Of a DNA stretch of 64,000 nt, positions 41,287 to 51,741 are shown piece after piece; the stretch's first letter is position 1; each line of letters opens with the position of its first letter. The stretch comes from Naegleria lovaniensis (lineage: Eukaryota > Heterolobosea > Eutetramitea > Acrasida > Naegleriidae): assembly GCF_003324165.1 (NCBI RefSeq), contig NW_025407833.1, positions 673,948-737,947 of the forward strand, in the 5' to 3' direction. The notes below the pieces were generated by a model that saw nothing but the letters and a program-made list of their open reading frames with translations, was not told where the DNA came from and searched no databases. The translations under genes and the position numbers were made by a program.

Positions 41287-42645
41287 ATGAATGAGGAGGA
41301 AATTGTTCATGCATTAAATACAAATGTTCGGAATGCAATGGTGATGATGAAAAATTCTTCTTCACGTACATTCGACGAGTTTGAAGAGGATTTTAACATC
41401 ATCAAGAAGGAATTATTGCACAATAAGAGAAGTATTCAAAATTCTGGTTCACATTCAACCTCTCAAATACCAGAGAAGAATGATATTGGATATTTAAATC
41501 ATTGGAAAAAGAAAGGATATTTATTCTATGATTATTTATGGAACAAGGTTTTGGATCGGAGAGAGAAAATCATGAATCATCAAGATAGAATTGCCAAACA
41601 AGAATACTCTCCAAACACATGGGCGATTCCCGATGAGAAATTTGAATTACATATAGACAAGAAACAAAGTTTAAACAAGGATCGTCCATCTCTATTCACC
41701 AATCAAGAAGGTGGCTCCTCCGACATGATGCATTCAGAACACGTTGATGAGCCTCTTGTGGAGAATCGAGACATTTTGAAAAAGTATGGACTCTCTACTC
41801 GTTCCTCTTCTCGTGGAAGAAGAAATAGAGGCTCTTCTTCAGACACAATGAAACATCATGCCGCAGCATTGACACTTTCTCAAACACACAATTTTAGGTC
41901 CATGTACATGCCTCGAAATTTAAACCCTGTGGACTTTAATAATGGTGATGTGGAATTGTTTAATACTCTCAAAAATTTATTGTCTCATCAATCGATTCAG
42001 AGAGAAGAGTTGATACGACAAGAATTGAGTTTAATGTTACAAGAAGATGATTATTTTGTTGAAAAGATTTTTGAACGATACACGTCTCTTCAAAACACAA
42101 TGACACTCGAGCAATATGTGGATACTGTAATGGACATGCTGTATCAGCAGGGTCTCAAACGAAGAAATGCCCAAAATACTTCAATCCAATTACTTCAGGG
42201 ACATTCATTGAATGAAGGCCTAGATATTCCATCATTACCAGATAATCGATTGACACATGCAAGAAAATCATTACATCAAGTCATTCCCAATGCAGATGCC
42301 AACAAACATTTGGCGTATCAAATTCAGAGACAATATGAGTTTTCGAAACAAGTAGCGAGTGTGTTCAATAATCGTGCCGATCGAAAATTATTTCAAGACA
42401 ATCCTATGGGCTTGCCATGGTTGGACCCTTCCACTGAAATGTATCATCCCTTTGCTTTTGATCAAGTTGTTTTTGAACCCATGTTGAAACAATCGACAGC
42501 ACGGAAGGAATTGAAAAAGAAGGACAAGACGCAACCAGCATTCGCACAGCAGAAGGAGACAATTCCATTACTTCCAAAAAGAAAAAGGCGTGAAAAAACA
42601 GGTTTCATGTCAAATTCATTGTTCTCGAATATGGGATTTATGTGA
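41287..42645 (+). CDS. Hypothetical protein, charged, unknown family
   Basis: 452 aa, single exon. Charged and mostly helical, with a Ser/Arg-rich linker (STRSSSRGRRNRGSSS) around residue 180, a helical middle (EELIRQELSLMLQEDDYF, FERYTSLQNTMTLEQYV) and a basic C-terminus with LLPKRKRREKTG, a likely nuclear signal. I recognise no family. The main ATG is preceded by an overlapping out-of-frame uORF at 41277 that has the better A-run context, which may lower translation. It is tail-to-tail with the coiled-coil gene (79 bp). Confidence 0.72.
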   Translation: MNEEEIVHALNTNVRNAMVMMKNSSSRTFDEFEEDFNIIKKELLHNKRSIQNSGSHSTSQIPEKNDIGYLNHWKKKGYLFYDYLWNKVLDRREKIMNHQDRIAKQEYSPNTWAIPDEKFELHIDKKQSLNKDRPSLFTNQEGGSSDMMHSEHVDEPLVENRDILKKYGLSTRSSSRGRRNRGSSSDTMKHHAAALTLSQTHNFRSMYMPRNLNPVDFNNGDVELFNTLKNLLSHQSIQREELIRQELSLMLQEDDYFVEKIFERYTSLQNTMTLEQYVDTVMDMLYQQGLKRRNAQNTSIQLLQGHSLNEGLDIPSLPDNRLTHARKSLHQVIPNADANKHLAYQIQRQYEFSKQVASVFNNRADRKLFQDNPMGLPWLDPSTEMYHPFAFDQVVFEPMLKQSTARKELKKKDKTQPAFAQQKETIPLLPKRKRREKTGFMSNSLFSNMGFM

Positions 42646-42724
42646 TTGATCCTTCCATTTGCATAGAATGTTTTTTGAGAAGAGTGTCGACACAATTTGG
42701 CTATGTGACAAAAAAACTCTCGTT

Positions 42725-44641
42725 TTAATTGGATTGAGCTGCAATACTGATGAATTCCTGAATTCCTTGCATGATTTCAGTTCGTTCACTTTCGCTCGAG
42801 CATTCAAATGTTTCTACCACTGCATTTGGTGTATTCTTTGAGGGACTAGCTGTTGCATTCGAAAAGAAATAGATGGAAAACCGTTTGGAATCATGAACAT
42901 CAGGTACAATATCTGTGATGGATGTGAGAGGATGTGATTGGACCATATTTGAATGAATTGCATTATTCAAGTCGAGATTATCGTCTTTTCCTGATCTCAA
43001 TTTAATGTCTACCCACAGTAAACCGTTCTTTGGATTCTTGTGTAAAATGATTGCTGCATCGTGTTTGGTGGAAGAACCAAGTCCAAATTTGCTTGCCAAT
43101 CCTCCATGTGAAATACGTTTACATTTGAATTTTCGAATTTGTAATCGTACAGAATTCAACTGTTCTTTCAATTCCATGCACTTTTCTGTTAGGCGTCGTA
43201 AATCCAAATCCTTTCTTTCAATTTCATTCTTGAGAGATGTGGCTGTTTCTTCCAAATTTTTGTAATTTTCTAAAAATTCGTCCTTCCACCGTTGGTGTTC
43301 TGTCCTCTCCATGGTTAATTGCTGCTGTAAAAAATCATTATCGTTTAGTGCTTTCATGCTCAATTGTTCTTTTTCAAATAATTCTGATTTTAAGGTATTG
43401 ATCGTTTCTTGATGTTTTGAAAGTGTCACCTCAACACTTCGATACTTGCTTTGAATTTCTTGAAGCATTTGCTTTTGAACATGTTCTTGTGATTGTAAAT
43501 CACTAATTTGTTTCTCTCTCTTTTTTAAATCATTTTGTGTTTTTCTGTAGAGTTCTCTCCAGTGTTTCATTTCTTGAATTGCATCGAGTTTACTTTCATT
43601 GTTGATCTTGGAGGGAGAATCTGTGACGCCAAACTCATTTTTGTTTTCCGAATTGGAGGACGCATTATTGGTCGTATCAGCAGCATCCGACGAAAGATTC
43701 CTTCTCTTTGTAAACAGGAAACCTTGACGTTTTTTGCTCTCCCCATTGGTGTTATTGTTGTTAGAGGAAGTGTTGGAGTTTGATTGATTGTTGGCCTGTG
43801 AAGACGGTGTGACAGAATTCGAGGTACTAGCACCGTTGCTCCCACCAAATTTTTGTATCTCATAAATTTCTTCTTTCAGCTTGACATTCTCAGTGGTGAG
43901 AACAAGTAGAGCAGAGTCCTTCTCGAATAATTGTTTTTGAAGCACTTCCATCTTTTTTGTGAATTTATACAGATCATGAACTGTTTTGAGTCGTTGATTG
44001 CGTTCAATGAGAAAACCTTTTCGGAATGTTTCATACTTTTCCTTTGTTTCTTCTATTTGTTGTCTCAGAAATTCCAAATCATTTTCTGGATACGATGTCT
44101 TGTTAGCAGTAGAGGAATTTGTTGGTGAGTTTGAAGATGAATTTGGTGATGCTTGGCTGAAAAATAAATTAGATGGTGGTCTTTGGTTATTGTTGCTATT
44201 GTTGGATTTCAATAATATTGCTTGTTGTTGAGTGTTGTTATTTGTTGTCGATGATTTTGAAGTGGATTCAATAAACCCGAAATTCATACTGGGCTGGGTG
44301 AAGGAAGATCCGTGAGAGGGCGGAGAGGAAGAAGTGGTCGAGGATGTTGATGATCGTGATGAATTTTGATGATATACGTGTGAACCACCATGATCATGAT
44401 GATCCATGATCGTGCTAGTAGTCGTTGATGATGATCCTCCCAACAAGGGTTGCTGAGCCACCGTATGCAACGGCAACGACAAGCCTTGAAATCCCGATGA
44501 TTTAAATCCCATTGAAAAACTCGAGGTTGCAGCTGCAGCAAAATTCAGTGCAGATGGATTTGATTGAGTGGTGTTTGTCGATGAAGGAGGTTGTGGTGGT
44601 TTGGTTGGAGAGCCTCTCGCTGATGAAAGAAAGGTGGACAT
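42725..44641 (-). CDS. Coiled-coil protein with C-terminal PH-like region
   Basis: 638 aa from the ATG after a run of A (MSTFLSSARGSPTKPP); an upstream in-frame ATG at 44716 would add 25 basic residues. The N-terminal 200 residues are Ser/Asn/Thr/Gln-rich. Two coiled-coil blocks follow, about residues 185-265 (FLRQQIEETKEKYETFRKGF, LQKQLFEKDSALLVLT) and 350-500 (heptad-rich Glu/Lys/Leu), separated by a Ser/Asn linker. The last 130 residues, with AAIILHKNPKNGLLWVDIKL and KRFSIYFFSNATASP, resemble a PH/IRS-like beta fold (tentative). Probably a cytoskeletal or trafficking scaffold; no family identified. Confidence 0.75.
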   Translation of the reverse strand: MSTFLSSARGSPTKPPQPPSSTNTTQSNPSALNFAAAATSSFSMGFKSSGFQGLSLPLHTVAQQPLLGGSSSTTTSTIMDHHDHGGSHVYHQNSSRSSTSSTTSSSPPSHGSSFTQPSMNFGFIESTSKSSTTNNNTQQQAILLKSNNSNNNQRPPSNLFFSQASPNSSSNSPTNSSTANKTSYPENDLEFLRQQIEETKEKYETFRKGFLIERNQRLKTVHDLYKFTKKMEVLQKQLFEKDSALLVLTTENVKLKEEIYEIQKFGGSNGASTSNSVTPSSQANNQSNSNTSSNNNNTNGESKKRQGFLFTKRRNLSSDAADTTNNASSNSENKNEFGVTDSPSKINNESKLDAIQEMKHWRELYRKTQNDLKKREKQISDLQSQEHVQKQMLQEIQSKYRSVEVTLSKHQETINTLKSELFEKEQLSMKALNDNDFLQQQLTMERTEHQRWKDEFLENYKNLEETATSLKNEIERKDLDLRRLTEKCMELKEQLNSVRLQIRKFKCKRISHGGLASKFGLGSSTKHDAAIILHKNPKNGLLWVDIKLRSGKDDNLDLNNAIHSNMVQSHPLTSITDIVPDVHDSKRFSIYFFSNATASPSKNTPNAVVETFECSSESERTEIMQGIQEFISIAAQSN

Positions 44642-44764
44642 TTTTTTTAAGGCTTTTTTTTTCATCCGTCGCAATGATTTTGATTTTGTCAAGGGTTCAA
44701 TTCTTTGGAGAGTCATTTGTAATTTGTTGACAATTTCGAAGAAAAGAACAATTATTCATGATTA

Positions 44765-45210
44765 GGGATTAGGATTTTCGGTATAATCTCGGAATATACC
44801 CTGTTAAATTGGCTCAGAATATACCGAGATAATACCCAGAATATACCAGAAAATACCAAGGATATACCGGTATATCCCTGAAAAAATACAGTTTTTCGAA
44901 TAAATTCAAATTTTGTTGAAACTTTTCGTTTTTTATTGCTGTCATAAATTGTTCGTCTAGCTTTGAAAATTTTCGAAATTTCCTTTGCCTTTGAGCTTAT
45001 TCAAAAAGAAGTAGTCCAACTCTCCTTCTAGTACTTAGTAAGAGCAGCAGATTCTTTGAAGAACTGTTCATTAAATTTCGAATATTTTAGATAGTTTTCG
45101 AATTTTTTTATTTTTGAAAATACCTCAAAATACAATTAAAATGCCAAGATATACCTGGATATTCTGGTATTTTCTGGGTATTTTTTAAAAATACCGAAAT
45201 TCCTAATCCC
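44765..45210. mobile_element. 446-bp MITE-like element with 20-bp terminal inverted repeats
   Basis: Left end GGGATTAGGATTTTCGGTAT, right end its inverse complement with one mismatch (19/20), flanked by TA on each side (44763-44764 and 45211-45212). The interior has many short ATACC/GGTAT units in both orientations near both ends, able to fold into hairpins, and no ORF. It is unrelated in sequence to the 418-bp element but shares TA flanks. It lies between the divergently arranged 42725 and 45224 genes, ending 13 bp before the latter's start codon, so it contributes that gene's promoter region. Confidence 0.72.
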
Positions 45211-45223
45211 TATTATAAAAAAA

Positions 45224-46027
45224 ATGTTTAAATGGACGTTCGTGGCAGTGTTGTTAGCATTAATTGGAGTCGTGGTGGCCTTGTTCACGTCCAAAGTACC
45301 ACTTTCTTCGCAAACGTTTTCAGCTCGATTTGAATATTCAAGTGCTCGGGATGCTTTTGAAGTATTGAAGAAAACGACGGTCATGTTTAAATTGCAACCT
45401 TTTGTGTGAGTGTCATTGAAGAGTGTGTGGAGAGCATTGACGGAGTGTGTGTGTGAAAATTAATATTTTGTTTAATAATCATGAAAATTATATGAATTTA
45501 AAATATTATTCATTATTGACCAATAATCATTAATATTTTAACACTTGATTCCATATGGATCAATTACCTTGAATTTAACTCGTTATTTTGTGATTCATTT
45601 AAATGGTTCAAAATACCTTAACCGTATATTTTGTGATTCTTATGAATTTCACAGTGATAAGATTAATATTGTATTTGTGAATGACACTCATAGAACCATT
45701 GACTTTTCAGAGAAAATTCCCATCCTCGGAAATTCGACCTACATACGTACAGTGACAATGCGAGCTGAGCAGCAATTTGACTCGTCTCGAAATGAGATTA
45801 TTTCACAAGTACCATTTCCATTGAGATTGGGTCAAATAATTGCAAACTTGACATTTGTAGAGACTAATGATGCGTCTGTTGATACTTCAATGAAAAAAAC
45901 CATTGCTTGTATGGAGGTTGTGGATGGTGCAACGTGGTGGATCTTTAAATCATTTGTGGAAAGTTCTGTGAAAGAAGCCCATACAAAACTTGTGTCAGAT
46001 ATTGCCCAATATTTCAATCAGAGGTAG
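45224..46027 (+). CDS. Membrane-anchored hypothetical protein, splice structure uncertain
   Basis: Exon 1 (45224-45405) follows seven A and encodes a signal-anchor (WTFVAVLLALIGVVVALF) and about 40 further residues, ending at a GTGAGT donor. Downstream coding sequence runs to 46027 (for example INIVFVNDTHRTIDF, PFPLRLGQIIANLTFVET). The only AG acceptor giving the right frame is CACAG at 45654, so exon 2 would start at 45655, total about 184 aa. However, plausible coding sequence (with LNLTRYFVIHLNGSKYL) lies upstream of it from 45542 with no AG before it, so either an extra region is non-coding or the acceptor is unusual. A type II membrane or secreted protein with N-glycosylation sites; family unknown. 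Confidence 0.6.
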
Positions 46028-46149
46028 TGAATAACTTGTGGAGCATGCCAAGTTGCAAGATGTCAGACAGATTTTAAATACAACTTGATACTCAATAAAT
46101 AGTGTTGTTTATTGAACTTGATTCTCAGAGAGTTCAATATGAAGATTCA

Positions 46150-48168
46150 TTATTGTTGTTGTGGCTTGTAACCAAATGCACCCAACGACTTTAACAACAT
46201 TTGCACACTCGCAACATTGGGCACCACACAACCACAAATCATGTCTTGGTGAATTTTAGATTCAGCGGTTCTTTCTTGTGCGTATCCAAGCCACTTCTTT
46301 GGATCGACCTTACACTCTTGACATGCTAAAATAATGTCTTCACGAGTGGCCTTCACTGTCTCCAAAACAATTCCCCACGGAGTGATGTTCTTCTCCAAAG
46401 TGAGCTTCTTAAACACTGGAACATCATCAGGTTCCTCTTTTCCAGCCATTTGAGCCCAACGCATTTGATCAGCAGCTGTCAACTTCATACATTTCATAAT
46501 GAGAGGAGCTTCTTGACCCAGAGACTTGGAGATGGCTCTAATAAAACGAATGGCATTGTTCCATGCTCCACTGGCTTGGTTCCATCCTGAAGTATTAATC
46601 TTGGTTGTTCCTCTACGTGGAACCATCATGTCTTTCTTGGTGCACTTATCGACTCCCTTTAACCACTGAGATTCCAAGAATTTGGCAATTGGAATTTGAA
46701 TGGAGAGGAATTGAGCTAAAAGCTCAGACTTGGTGTCAGCATTCATACGATTCATAACGTCCTCTACGGGATAGACAGAACCAACAATTTCCCACTTGGT
46801 TTGTTCTTCTCTTCCACGCATGAGTGTCAACAAGTAGGACAATAATTCATCTAAACCACCTTGCATTTGTGACTCAATGGTGAATGCCTTTCTCACACTG
46901 AATTCGCTGATAGCCATACAACCAAACAAGACAGTTAAAATGTCAAATTTAGAGTCATCAGACACCAAAGCCTTAATGTCATCCTCAAAGAGGTAAAATT
47001 CTGGTGTGAAGGTTTGTGTGATCAGTCCACTCTTATCAATTCGAGCACACAATCCAGTGACGTAGGGATCAAAGAATCTGTTGAGTCGTCCTCTCAATTT
47101 TCCTGCAACCAACAAGGCTCTATTATACTTTCTAAAATGGTGTAAGGATTTGTGGAGTTTTTCTTTTCTTTCCGTATGATTGAGTCCCTTATAGACAGCG
47201 GTGAGAGTGTTTTGTTTTTTTGGTCCATAACAATAATTGTCAGTATTACCGCTCTTCTTGCCAGATCGCTTACGTTCACGGTACGAGACCACAGAGTGTT
47301 CATTCACACCACACAGCGACTCCAATCGATTTAACAAGATGTAATAATCGGAGAGTGATTTGAGATCGACCTTTTCATCCAATGCAGGTGTTCCAGCCTC
47401 TGTCAAAATCTTGTTCACAACTTCAAGTTTCACCTTTGGGAAGCCAATCAAAGGTTTAAACGAGTCTGACATCCAGGAAGCAACCATTTGAGGTTCCTTT
47501 TGTTCATCACTCTGTAAGAAATCTTCAAGTTTTCCATTGCAATACGTTCTCCATACAAGTGCACGTTTCAATTTCTGAATGAGCATGCTCTTGGCAAAAA
47601 CCAAGGATTCATAATCATCGTTTTTCAATTCTTGCATCTTTTGTTCGACATAGCCTAACCATTGATATAAAAAGTATGCGGCATTTTGAGGAGTGTAACG
47701 TCCTTGAACAATCATTGCTGGAATGTACTTGTAATTGGCCTCCGGAACATCAGACGCGAGTTTGGAAAGGTTTTTGGCATTCTCTTGTTCAACATAATCA
47801 ATTAATTGAATAAAATCCATCTTATTGATCTTGTTTTGTAATTCCTTGATCTCGTCAGTGAATTGGTCGGCCTTGGACACAAATGTCCAAACATTGTCAG
47901 CACCCAATTGATCGGGTGCATAATTGAAAAGGGCCTCTGCATGGTAATACGATGGGTAGTTCATATATGCATGCATATAATCCTGAGGGTGTTGTTTAAT
48001 GTACTCAGCACTTTGAAGCAAGTAACAAGACGAAGTAGATTGCATCACTTTTTTCCAATATTGTTTACATTCATTGACCTTTTCGATGGGCAAGAGAGGT
48101 GATGAAACAATGTGGTATTCTCTCTCGTCGTGATGATCATTATGGGAAGGTTGTGCGTGTTGACTCAT
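46150..48168 (-). CDS. Hypothetical protein, about 672 aa, helical
   Basis: Start at the ATG after seven A; the frame extends upstream to 48261 without better context. Mostly alpha-helical, rich in Lys/Glu/Leu with conserved-looking Trp and Tyr (YFLYQWLGYVEQKMQEL, TSGWNQASGAWNNAIRFI). It lacks the long poly-Asn/Gln tracts of neighbours and has many C-ending codons, like the aminotransferase, suggesting high expression (visual impression). No membrane span, signal peptide or known motif. I do not recognise a family and assign no function. Confidence 0.75.
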   Translation of the reverse strand: MSQHAQPSHNDHHDEREYHIVSSPLLPIEKVNECKQYWKKVMQSTSSCYLLQSAEYIKQHPQDYMHAYMNYPSYYHAEALFNYAPDQLGADNVWTFVSKADQFTDEIKELQNKINKMDFIQLIDYVEQENAKNLSKLASDVPEANYKYIPAMIVQGRYTPQNAAYFLYQWLGYVEQKMQELKNDDYESLVFAKSMLIQKLKRALVWRTYCNGKLEDFLQSDEQKEPQMVASWMSDSFKPLIGFPKVKLEVVNKILTEAGTPALDEKVDLKSLSDYYILLNRLESLCGVNEHSVVSYRERKRSGKKSGNTDNYCYGPKKQNTLTAVYKGLNHTERKEKLHKSLHHFRKYNRALLVAGKLRGRLNRFFDPYVTGLCARIDKSGLITQTFTPEFYLFEDDIKALVSDDSKFDILTVLFGCMAISEFSVRKAFTIESQMQGGLDELLSYLLTLMRGREEQTKWEIVGSVYPVEDVMNRMNADTKSELLAQFLSIQIPIAKFLESQWLKGVDKCTKKDMMVPRRGTTKINTSGWNQASGAWNNAIRFIRAISKSLGQEAPLIMKCMKLTAADQMRWAQMAGKEEPDDVPVFKKLTLEKNITPWGIVLETVKATREDIILACQECKVDPKKWLGYAQERTAESKIHQDMICGCVVPNVASVQMLLKSLGAFGYKPQQQ

Positions 48169-48364
48169 TTTTTTTGTGGATGAACTGAATGGCGAAGGAG
48201 TGTTATTAATACGCTGTGTGCAAATTTGAAAAACTTGGTTATTAATTTTTGAAAGTGGCATTTAAATGTGATTGTTTCAACATTTCATGATTCAACACCT
48301 GCCATATTTTGAAAATTGCAGGTCGATTGTGGCACATGGTCTGTGTTGTGTCTCAACGATGTCA

Positions 48365-51300
48365 TCATTGCATCTTCTTGAGTGGTTCTTCCAGTTTGAA
48401 TCTTTCTCGTGTTTGTAAATAATTCTTCCAAATTTTGACCAAACTATTGGAATCAATGATGCGACGAGGTGATTGGAAAATCTCTCGTGAATGACTGCAT
48501 TGCTCTTCTACCATTTTGAAAATGGGTGTCTTGTTTTCGAGAGGGAATTTTTCACATTGTTGAGCCACAAATTTGTTCTGAAATGAGGATGAATCAAATG
48601 TATGGTGTTGTGAAGTATTCAACAAGTCATGGTTGATTGATGATGAAGATGCTCTTTGTTCCATTTCATGACCAAGTTCTTGATAAAATTGATCGTAAAG
48701 AAGAGTGATGCCTTCCCAATCTTGTTTCACTTGAAAATAGAGAGAGGAGAAGGCCTTAATCTTTTCATTGAAGGTTTCTCTCTTGAAAATTAGCTCTTCA
48801 ATGGTGAGAGGTCTCGTCCTCGAAGAATGAGAAATTTTCAATTCATGATCGAGGTCATCTATTGGTTCAGGTGGAATAAAGGATGACGGTACACTTTTTC
48901 CAAGCATTGAAATTGCCATTTCGATGAGTAATAGTTCATTATTCTGACTTGATAAATTACCATTCCATCGATTAAACGATTTTGTGGATGCGTTGGGCAA
49001 TACGGATTGAAATTCTCCTTCGTGACTCATTTGTTGATTAGGATCTATTTGAAATGCATCAGTATTCTCTTGAATGTTCACAGAAATGTTCCAAATGCTC
49101 AGTTGATTGAGATTGTAGTAAAATGTCGACTCAATCTTAAATCGATGCTTTTCATAACGCGTTTGATTTGGAGTATTCTCATTGAATGGAATCGTTGCCC
49201 TGTCCACCAAACAAACATAACCACTGAAACGAAGAGGATCCAACTGATTCGACTTGTAATAGAGTAATTTCAGCAGAAGGAGTAAATTCTTATCTTTTTC
49301 TGACATTTTCACATGAATAGGATTCTTATACAAAAGATCTTGTTCAAGTTGATGCGCTTGATGTTGTAGCTCCGTAAGATCCTCCTCTTGATGAATGTGG
49401 TCAAAAACATGCTCATACGCGAAAAGGTCTTCTTCTTCTTCGAGAGTTTCCACATTTCGAACTCCAATGAGAATTACTGATTCCTCATCGGGTAATAATT
49501 GCAACATGAAATTCTTTTTGGTGTAACTGAAATGTTGTGTGTTAATATCTGTCTCCAGCATGGACTTGGTTTTGTTGCTTGCGAGTAAAATTTTCCAAAT
49601 TTTGTGTTCCCAACTTGTATGTTCATTCACAGCACGGTCATGATGACAAGATACCACATTATAGTACCGTTCTTCTTCCTCTTCCTTGTAAGATATTCTC
49701 CACTTGTTGTTGTAAAAATACAAGACTACTAGTTTGCCTGTGAGTTTTTTGTAAACCTTTCGAATGTGTGAAATGTTGGAAAATATACCACTCGACGTGC
49801 TAGACGTGCTAGTGTCCTTATTCCTTGTTGCTTTCTTACGAGCCGTTGAAGTGGAAGAGCCTGTCATTGTCTTGTTTTTGGTTGTGGCATTCAACACTCG
49901 AAATTCATCGAAAAATCTCAAAAAAGGAAATGCAACGATTGAAAATCTTTGCATCACAGTATTCCACTCGACAATCATTCCATTTGATTCTCTCAATGCT
50001 TTACAATTCATACTCTCTTCCATTCGTTCTAGTTCCTTATTTTGAGTAATTTTGAATAGGACACTAAAATTATTCTTTGTCCCTTCTTCCTTAGGTTGTA
50101 ACAAGTGATGGATTCTATTGAGATAATTTTCCAAACAAGTCGTCGAATAACGTGTCATTTCTGTCTTGGTTAAACCTTCAAGTAATTGTTGGATGAGAGG
50201 CTGACATGTCAAACCCTCTTCTACGCTTAATTCCTTGCCGTTGTGTACGAACAAAATGGGAATGACATCCATTCCAAGATTTAGAGACAAGTATTGCAGT
50301 CCATATTGTTCCATGATTTGTAAAAGTAAGGATCTATTTGTGGTTGAGGAAGGTGTTTCTACTGATTGGTTCGTCAAAAATGTCGTTTGGGAATTCTCCT
50401 GACGTTCCACTTGCAATGCCAATTGCAATCCTTCATCAATGAAAGCTTGAACTTGTTGAGCTAATGCATTTCTATTCTCTTTATAGAGAGGATCGAAAAG
50501 ACGAGTCCAGTACGTCCAAGATGATGAATGGTTTGAATTATTATTGACACTCTCATGTTGTTGAGAAAAGACTCTTTGTTTCAAATCATTACACACACTC
50601 CAGTCATTGAGAGTCAATGAAGAAATCATTTGCTGTGCCAATACATAGTATCGAATTCCATGAATCAAATTCTTTTTTCCTTTTTCAATATCAAAATCAT
50701 CATTGTTGCGACTATTGCCTGCAGTGACACCTGGCATCATGAAATGTCTTCTTGCTTTTGAATAACACCAAACATCAGCTTCTCGAGTCATCATTCTTCT
50801 CAAAAGTCTTCGATGAAAGTGAAAATTTCGAAACCAAAACGTTCGAAACCATTTCATTGTGTTTTCTTCTCGCAAAATATAAGTGTCATGATCGAGAAAC
50901 AAGTATTGACAACAAATTCCCTTGTGTTGTCTCAAACAGTGCATAAATAAATTAGTGGACATGACATGAGCTTCTATTTGAACTTTTTGTGGAATCTTTT
51001 TCAATAATGGTTTGGAAGAATTCTCACGATCCATCTCGTGGTCATTGTAAAATCCAAAAAGTGAAAAATGTAAAGTCACATCTTGTTCCATATAAACATC
51101 ACGATTGACCGAGTCTTGCATCATTTGATAATTCGGATGACATAAATCTTCCAATCCAGTATGGTAAAATTCATCTCGAACACATAATAGATCAATGTCG
51201 TTATGTTTTTGAGGATTCATTCGAAATTGAATCAATTGATTTTCGTGTGGACAAGTATTGCTATTATTTTCATTCGTGTATTGATTTAATTGGTCTTGAT

Positions 51301-51490
51301 CGTTTAATAAAGTAATTCGATTTTCATAAACACTCGATCCATAAAAATACAATCCTCGAATCCGATCATCCTTCCGAAATGGATCATTATTTAATCCTTT
51401 CGAAAAACCTGCATGTATCGATTTTAATAATTCTATCAATTCTTCCACACGAATATAAACCAAAACTTCTTCCTCATTCTGATTCGACAT
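48365..51490 (-). CDS. Large hypothetical protein with possible nucleotidyltransferase-like N-terminus
   Basis: 1041 aa, single exon, start after a run of A. Near the N-terminus, GLYFYGSSVYENRI followed about 55 residues later by HNDIDLLCVRD resembles the G-S...D-x-D signature of the nucleotidyltransferase fold (DNA polymerase beta-like superfamily); the spacing is longer than usual, so this is tentative. The middle holds a cysteine/histidine scatter and charged helices; a Thr/Ser/Lys linker (TSTARKKATRNKDTSTSS) sits near residue 555. The C-terminal third is acidic and helical with no motif I recognise. It lies head-to-tail with the 46150 gene. Confidence 0.72.
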   Translation of the reverse strand: MSNQNEEEVLVYIRVEELIELLKSIHAGFSKGLNNDPFRKDDRIRGLYFYGSSVYENRITLLNDQDQLNQYTNENNSNTCPHENQLIQFRMNPQKHNDIDLLCVRDEFYHTGLEDLCHPNYQMMQDSVNRDVYMEQDVTLHFSLFGFYNDHEMDRENSSKPLLKKIPQKVQIEAHVMSTNLFMHCLRQHKGICCQYLFLDHDTYILREENTMKWFRTFWFRNFHFHRRLLRRMMTREADVWCYSKARRHFMMPGVTAGNSRNNDDFDIEKGKKNLIHGIRYYVLAQQMISSLTLNDWSVCNDLKQRVFSQQHESVNNNSNHSSSWTYWTRLFDPLYKENRNALAQQVQAFIDEGLQLALQVERQENSQTTFLTNQSVETPSSTTNRSLLLQIMEQYGLQYLSLNLGMDVIPILFVHNGKELSVEEGLTCQPLIQQLLEGLTKTEMTRYSTTCLENYLNRIHHLLQPKEEGTKNNFSVLFKITQNKELERMEESMNCKALRESNGMIVEWNTVMQRFSIVAFPFLRFFDEFRVLNATTKNKTMTGSSTSTARKKATRNKDTSTSSTSSGIFSNISHIRKVYKKLTGKLVVLYFYNNKWRISYKEEEEERYYNVVSCHHDRAVNEHTSWEHKIWKILLASNKTKSMLETDINTQHFSYTKKNFMLQLLPDEESVILIGVRNVETLEEEEDLFAYEHVFDHIHQEEDLTELQHQAHQLEQDLLYKNPIHVKMSEKDKNLLLLLKLLYYKSNQLDPLRFSGYVCLVDRATIPFNENTPNQTRYEKHRFKIESTFYYNLNQLSIWNISVNIQENTDAFQIDPNQQMSHEGEFQSVLPNASTKSFNRWNGNLSSQNNELLLIEMAISMLGKSVPSSFIPPEPIDDLDHELKISHSSRTRPLTIEELIFKRETFNEKIKAFSSLYFQVKQDWEGITLLYDQFYQELGHEMEQRASSSSINHDLLNTSQHHTFDSSSFQNKFVAQQCEKFPLENKTPIFKMVEEQCSHSREIFQSPRRIIDSNSLVKIWKNYLQTRERFKLEEPLKKMQ

Positions 51491-51741
51491 TTTTTTTGTG
51501 AATTTTCTTCTAATCCGAATGCAAATTCGAAATGTATTGTGAAAATTATGATGTCATGATCACATGATCAAATCTCACTAATTTTATTGACAACACTGTT
51601 TCAGAAAGTTCTTGGAAAACAATGAACAAAACAAGTACTTGTCCAAACCATGATGAAAATTGTCTCGTGTGTGAAACGCTAACGATGAAAGGCTCCACTC
51701 TCCTTGTATATATATATTATTCACTCACTCGTCCATGAGAA

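Noticed and set aside
44642-44716. Upstream start for the coiled-coil gene
   Set aside because: In frame and possible, but the downstream ATG has the A-run context seen in most neighbours; kept as an alternative only.
44763-44775. Telomere-like TTAGGGATTAGG
   Set aside because: Only one and a half units, and it is the terminal repeat of the 446-bp element, mirrored at the other end.
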